Shown here piece after piece: positions 14,334-17,153 of a stretch of DNA of 17,153 bases. Positions within the stretch are counted from its first letter, which is position 1, and each line of letters begins with the position of its first letter. A program made the position numbers and the translations under genes. Source of the DNA: an uncultured bacterium (lineage in GTDB: Bacteria > Bdellovibrionota_C > UBA2361 > CAKMMH01); assembly GCA_927798255.1 (NCBI GenBank), contig CAKMMH010000016.1, positions 1 to 17,153 of the forward strand, in the 5' to 3' direction. The notes beneath the pieces were generated by a model. It searched no databases. It had not been told where the DNA came from and saw only the letters and a list, made by a program, of their open reading frames with translations.

Positions 14334-15602
14334 GTGAAATTTAGTATTTCATCTTATAAATCATCAATTATATTAATTTTATCTATAATAATAGGTGGTA
14401 TTATTGGCGTTTTTTTTAAAGACTTAGCGATAATAATAAAACCTCTTGGAGATTTGTTCTTAAATCTTTTATTTACGACCCTTCCGCTTCTTATATTTTT
14501 CTCTATTACATCTTCTTTTATATTTATAGACAAGATGTCAAGATTAAATGATATATTAAAGTACAGTCTAATTGTGTTTATTTTCACTGCATTATTTTCA
14601 TCGTTTATTGCTGTTATAAGTATTATTATTTATAATCCTATAAAAGGTTTAAGTTTAGAGAGTTTTAAAAATTTAGAAATAAATTCTGAAAATATTATCA
14701 CAAACCCTCATTCTTCTTTTTCTTTAGCTAGTATACTAGAAAAAATACCTAATATTTTTACTACTAATGATTTTTATCAAATTCTTTCAATGAATAATAT
14801 TTTACCATTAATTGTTTTTTCAATATTGTTTGGTGTTTGCCTTTTAAAATGTAACGAAAAGTATGTTGATAAATGTCAAACTTTTAATAAATTTATAGAT
14901 GAAGGCAATAGATTAACACTTGAGTTTATAAACTTGATTATGAAATTTGCGCCTATCGGTCTTGGCGCTTATTTTGCAAATGTAGTTTTGAAAACAGGGA
15001 CTCAAATTTTTGAAGGTTACTTAAAGATTTTTGTATTATATATTATTGTAGCATTTGTTACTTATTTTGTAATTTTTACTATTTATTCTTATCTTGCTGG
15101 TGGAATTGGGGGAATAAAACTTTTTTGGCAAAATGTACTACCTCCTAGTATTATGGCGCTTTCTTCTTGCTCATCTGTCGCTTCACTCCCAACAAATATT
15201 AACGCAACTAAAAAAATGAAAGTTCCACAAGATGTATTAAATATTAGTCTTCCTCTTGGTGTTAATGTTCATAAAGATGGATCTGTTATAGGAAATGTGT
15301 TTAAAATTGCATTTTTATTTACTTTACTTGGACAAGATTTTAATTCTATTTATTCAATCTTACTTATAGTTTCTGTTGCAACAATTTCTAGTATTGTAGT
15401 TGGTGCGATTCCTAGTGGTGGAGTTATGGGAGAAATCGCAATACTTAGCTTATTTTCAATGCCTCAAGAGCTTTTGCCGTTAATTTTAGTAATTAGCACA
15501 ATTATTGACGCTCCGGCAACTCTACTTAATTCAGTTGGAAACACTTGCTCAAGTATGATGGTAGCAAGGCTAGTTGATGGTAAAAATTGGTATAAAAGGT
15601 AA
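14334..15602 (+). CDS. Dicarboxylate/amino acid:cation symporter (DAACS family)
   Basis: A 422-residue inner-membrane transporter of the GltP/GltPh fold, coupling uptake of an acidic or neutral amino acid or dicarboxylate to Na+ or H+. The GTG start at 14334 has AAGGA eight bases upstream and begins just before the first helix. About six to eight hydrophobic segments precede hairpin HP1 (SSCSSVASLP, 277-286). The TM7 cation motif, usually NMDGT, is here NVHKDGS (311-317). HP2 carries GAIPSGG (358-363). The TM8 substrate segment reads DAPATLLNSVGNT (392-404), so the usual DxxxTxxNxxGD is shifted, with Asn in place of the last Asp. Substrate specificity therefore cannot be assigned from the family rule. 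It is the second gene of a pair with the C_GCAxxG_C_C protein, and its stop codon lies inside a terminator hairpin. Confidence 0.88.
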   Translation: MKFSISSYKSSIILILSIIIGGIIGVFFKDLAIIIKPLGDLFLNLLFTTLPLLIFFSITSSFIFIDKMSRLNDILKYSLIVFIFTALFSSFIAVISIIIYNPIKGLSLESFKNLEINSENIITNPHSSFSLASILEKIPNIFTTNDFYQILSMNNILPLIVFSILFGVCLLKCNEKYVDKCQTFNKFIDEGNRLTLEFINLIMKFAPIGLGAYFANVVLKTGTQIFEGYLKIFVLYIIVAFVTYFVIFTIYSYLAGGIGGIKLFWQNVLPPSIMALSSCSSVASLPTNINATKKMKVPQDVLNISLPLGVNVHKDGSVIGNVFKIAFLFTLLGQDFNSIYSILLIVSVATISSIVVGAIPSGGVMGEIAILSLFSMPQELLPLILVISTIIDAPATLLNSVGNTCSSMMVARLVDGKNWYKR

Positions 15603-15635
15603 TATTATGAGTTAATTATCATAAAATTACCTTTT
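15594..15635. terminator. Bidirectional terminator hairpin shared by convergent genes
   Basis: AAAAGGTAAT (15594-15603) pairs with ATTACCTTTT (15626-15635), and TTATGA (15605-15610) with TCATAA (15619-15624). The result is a 16-bp stem with one A-A mismatch and an 8-base loop. Each arm ends in a four-base A/T run, so it can act on both strands. The symporter stop codon TAA (15600-15602) is within the left arm. Confidence 0.8.
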
Positions 15636-15646
15636 ACTATGAAAAA

Positions 15647-17153
15647 TCACTTGTCTGTTTCTTTACTCATAATTTCATTATTAAGAGTATCGACTTTGTT
15701 ATTTTGGTTATCTTCATCTTTTTTTATCTTGTAAACCAAGTATCTTGTGCTTTTACCTCGTTTTACTAAGATAAGGAAAGGTTTATCTTCTTTAAGAGTT
15801 GAAGTTATTTCTTTAACGTCATTTAAGGTTACAATTTTCTTTCCTGCAATTTCCTTTATTAAATCGCCTCTTTGGATTCCTGATTCTAGATATACTTCAT
15901 CTTCTTTAAGATCAGTAATTAAAACCCCTTCACCGTTATCTTCAATTTGAAGAATATCTACAAGCTTTTTATTAACTTCTTTTAGTAAAAGACCTAAAAT
16001 GTATTCTTCATTTTTATTTTTGTTTTCCTTATCATCTTTTTCAAGTTTTTCAAAATCAAATTTATCTATTTTAGCTTGAAGTGTAATTTCTTCGCCTTTT
16101 CTTATAAGAGTGAGTGGATAAGTGCCACCTAGCGGCGCTTCAGATACTCTTAAAGAAAGTTCACCAAAATCATTAATTTCATAATTATTAAAATTAATAA
16201 TTACGTCCCCTGATTTGATACCAATTTTTTCAGCGACAGAATCTTTTAATACGTCAGCTATTAGCGCCCCTCTAATTTTTGATAAATTTAATGCTTCTTT
16301 TACGTCTTCATCTACTTGTTGAATAATTACTCCTAGAGCTCCCCTTTCAACTTTTCCACGTTCTTTTAGTTGGCTAATAATCTTTTTAACTTGGTTTATA
16401 GGAGTCGAAAATCCAATACCAATATTAAAGCCAGATCCTCCAAATCTTGATGGACTAAATATCGCAGTATTTACGCCTATTACTTGGCCTTTTTGATTTA
16501 AAAGAGGCCCACCACTGCTTCCAGGGTTTATTGAGGCATCTGTTTGGATATAATTTGCAAATGGTGAAACTTGGTTTCCTTGAACTTGTCTTGATACTGC
16601 AGAAACAATACCTGCGGTAACTGTTTGCCCAAGCTGGAATTGGTTACCTATTGCTATTACCCACTGCCCTACTTGAAGCTCATCAGAATTTCCAAGGTAT
16701 AAGAAGTTAAAATCTTTTCTATCAGAGTCAATTTTTAGTAATGCAATGTCTATTTGAGGGTCTTGACCAAGAAGTATAGCTCTATAAGGTGTTAAGTCCC
16801 CATCAAATCGTAAAACTATGTCTTTTACGGAGTCGATTACGTGATTATTGGTAAGAACATATCCATCAGGGCTTATAATGAATCCTGAGCCAAGAGATGC
16901 CCCCTTAACTTCAGTTTCTTTATCTTTTGCTCCTTTTTTAATAAGTTTTCCAGAAATATTAACCACAGCATTTTCAGCGATTTTGGCTAATTTACTAAAA
17001 TCTTGTTTTTTTCTAATTTTTTTATTATTTTTTATAAAATTTTGATTGATTCCTTCTTGATAAATCTCCTGTGCTTTAGCGCTATTTATAGTTAAGTCCT
17101 TAGAATCAATGATATTTACTAAAAGCAATAAAGAAATAAAAAAATTATATACG
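15647..17153 (-). CDS. HtrA/DegP-type periplasmic serine protease (5' end outside window)
   Basis: Secreted serine protease and chaperone of envelope quality control, with at least 501 codons here. The frame stays open to the right edge. Translated past a possible TTG codon at 17126-17128 it gives a hydrophobic run (NFFISLLLLVNII) and then SAKAQ, i.e. a signal peptide with probable cleavage after AKA, so the true start is beyond the window. Counting from the TTG, the catalytic triad is His96 (TNNHVI), Asp127 (QIDIALLKI) and Ser205 in NPGSSGGPL; the family's usual GNSGG has Ser for Asn here. Two PDZ domains follow, one at about 265-355 (GALIADVLKDSVAEKIGI) and one at about 375-465 (GVLITDLKEDEVYLESGI). 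A Lys/Asn/Asp-rich tail ends the protein. The gene ends 12 bases from the shared hairpin. Confidence 0.93.
   Translation of the reverse strand, partial: VYNFFISLLLLVNIIDSKDLTINSAKAQEIYQEGINQNFIKNNKKIRKKQDFSKLAKIAENAVVNISGKLIKKGAKDKETEVKGASLGSGFIISPDGYVLTNNHVIDSVKDIVLRFDGDLTPYRAILLGQDPQIDIALLKIDSDRKDFNFLYLGNSDELQVGQWVIAIGNQFQLGQTVTAGIVSAVSRQVQGNQVSPFANYIQTDASINPGSSGGPLLNQKGQVIGVNTAIFSPSRFGGSGFNIGIGFSTPINQVKKIISQLKERGKVERGALGVIIQQVDEDVKEALNLSKIRGALIADVLKDSVAEKIGIKSGDVIINFNNYEINDFGELSLRVSEAPLGGTYPLTLIRKGEEITLQAKIDKFDFEKLEKDDKENKNKNEEYILGLLLKEVNKKLVDILQIEDNGEGVLITDLKEDEVYLESGIQRGDLIKEIAGKKIVTLNDVKEITSTLKEDKPFLILVKRGKSTRYLVYKIKKDEDNQNNKVDTLNNEIMSKETDK

Noticed and set aside
1..17153. CRISPR arrays, insertion sequences, phage genes or defence systems
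   Set aside because: No regularly spaced repeats, transposase, integrase, terminal repeats or effector motifs were seen anywhere in the window.

Overview
The window comes from a very AT-rich (by eye well under one-third G+C), Gram-negative bacterium that uses the standard genetic code. ETF-ubiquinone oxidoreductase, a lipoprotein L,D-transpeptidase, a periplasmic HtrA/DegP protease, an SbcB-like exonuclease and a biosynthetic leuA together suggest a low-GC proteobacterium, possibly an alphaproteobacterium. That placement is inference from gene content. No 16S rRNA gene or other decisive phylogenetic marker is present.

Layout. Positions 1-818 hold the C-terminal part of ETF-QO on the + strand. 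A lipoprotein YkuD-type L,D-transpeptidase overlaps its end (796-1485). A very large secreted modular protein follows (1630-6321) with a metzincin-like HExxHxxGxxD site, calcium-binding repeats, a Cys-Cys-rich region and a Ser/Asn-rich tail. A bidirectional terminator separates it from a minus-strand CNNM/CBS membrane protein (6395-7441) and a minus-strand tRNA-Pro(UGG) at 7478-7555. Then come asd (7725-8717) and truA (8754-9506) on the + strand. A 400-base leader carries a leucine-codon-rich leader ORF ahead of leuA (9907-11757). Next is a 659-base, mostly empty, extremely AT-rich gap, then a minus-strand exonuclease I-like gene (12417-13883). Divergent from it is a two-gene + strand unit: a C_GCAxxG_C_C small protein and a DAACS-type symporter (13953-15602). 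A hairpin shared by two convergent genes leads to a minus-strand HtrA/DegP protease that runs off the right edge.

How the genes work together. There is no single operon. Most of the window is housekeeping: electron transfer, aspartate-family and leucine biosynthesis, tRNA modification, envelope quality control and DNA repair. The two accessory highlights are the giant secreted metalloprotease-like protein and the leuA leader. The leader has a candidate promoter, a 44-codon ORF ending in six consecutive Leu codons and a stop, and then overlapping inverted repeats that could form mutually exclusive RNA structures. This is the layout expected for leucine-responsive attenuation.
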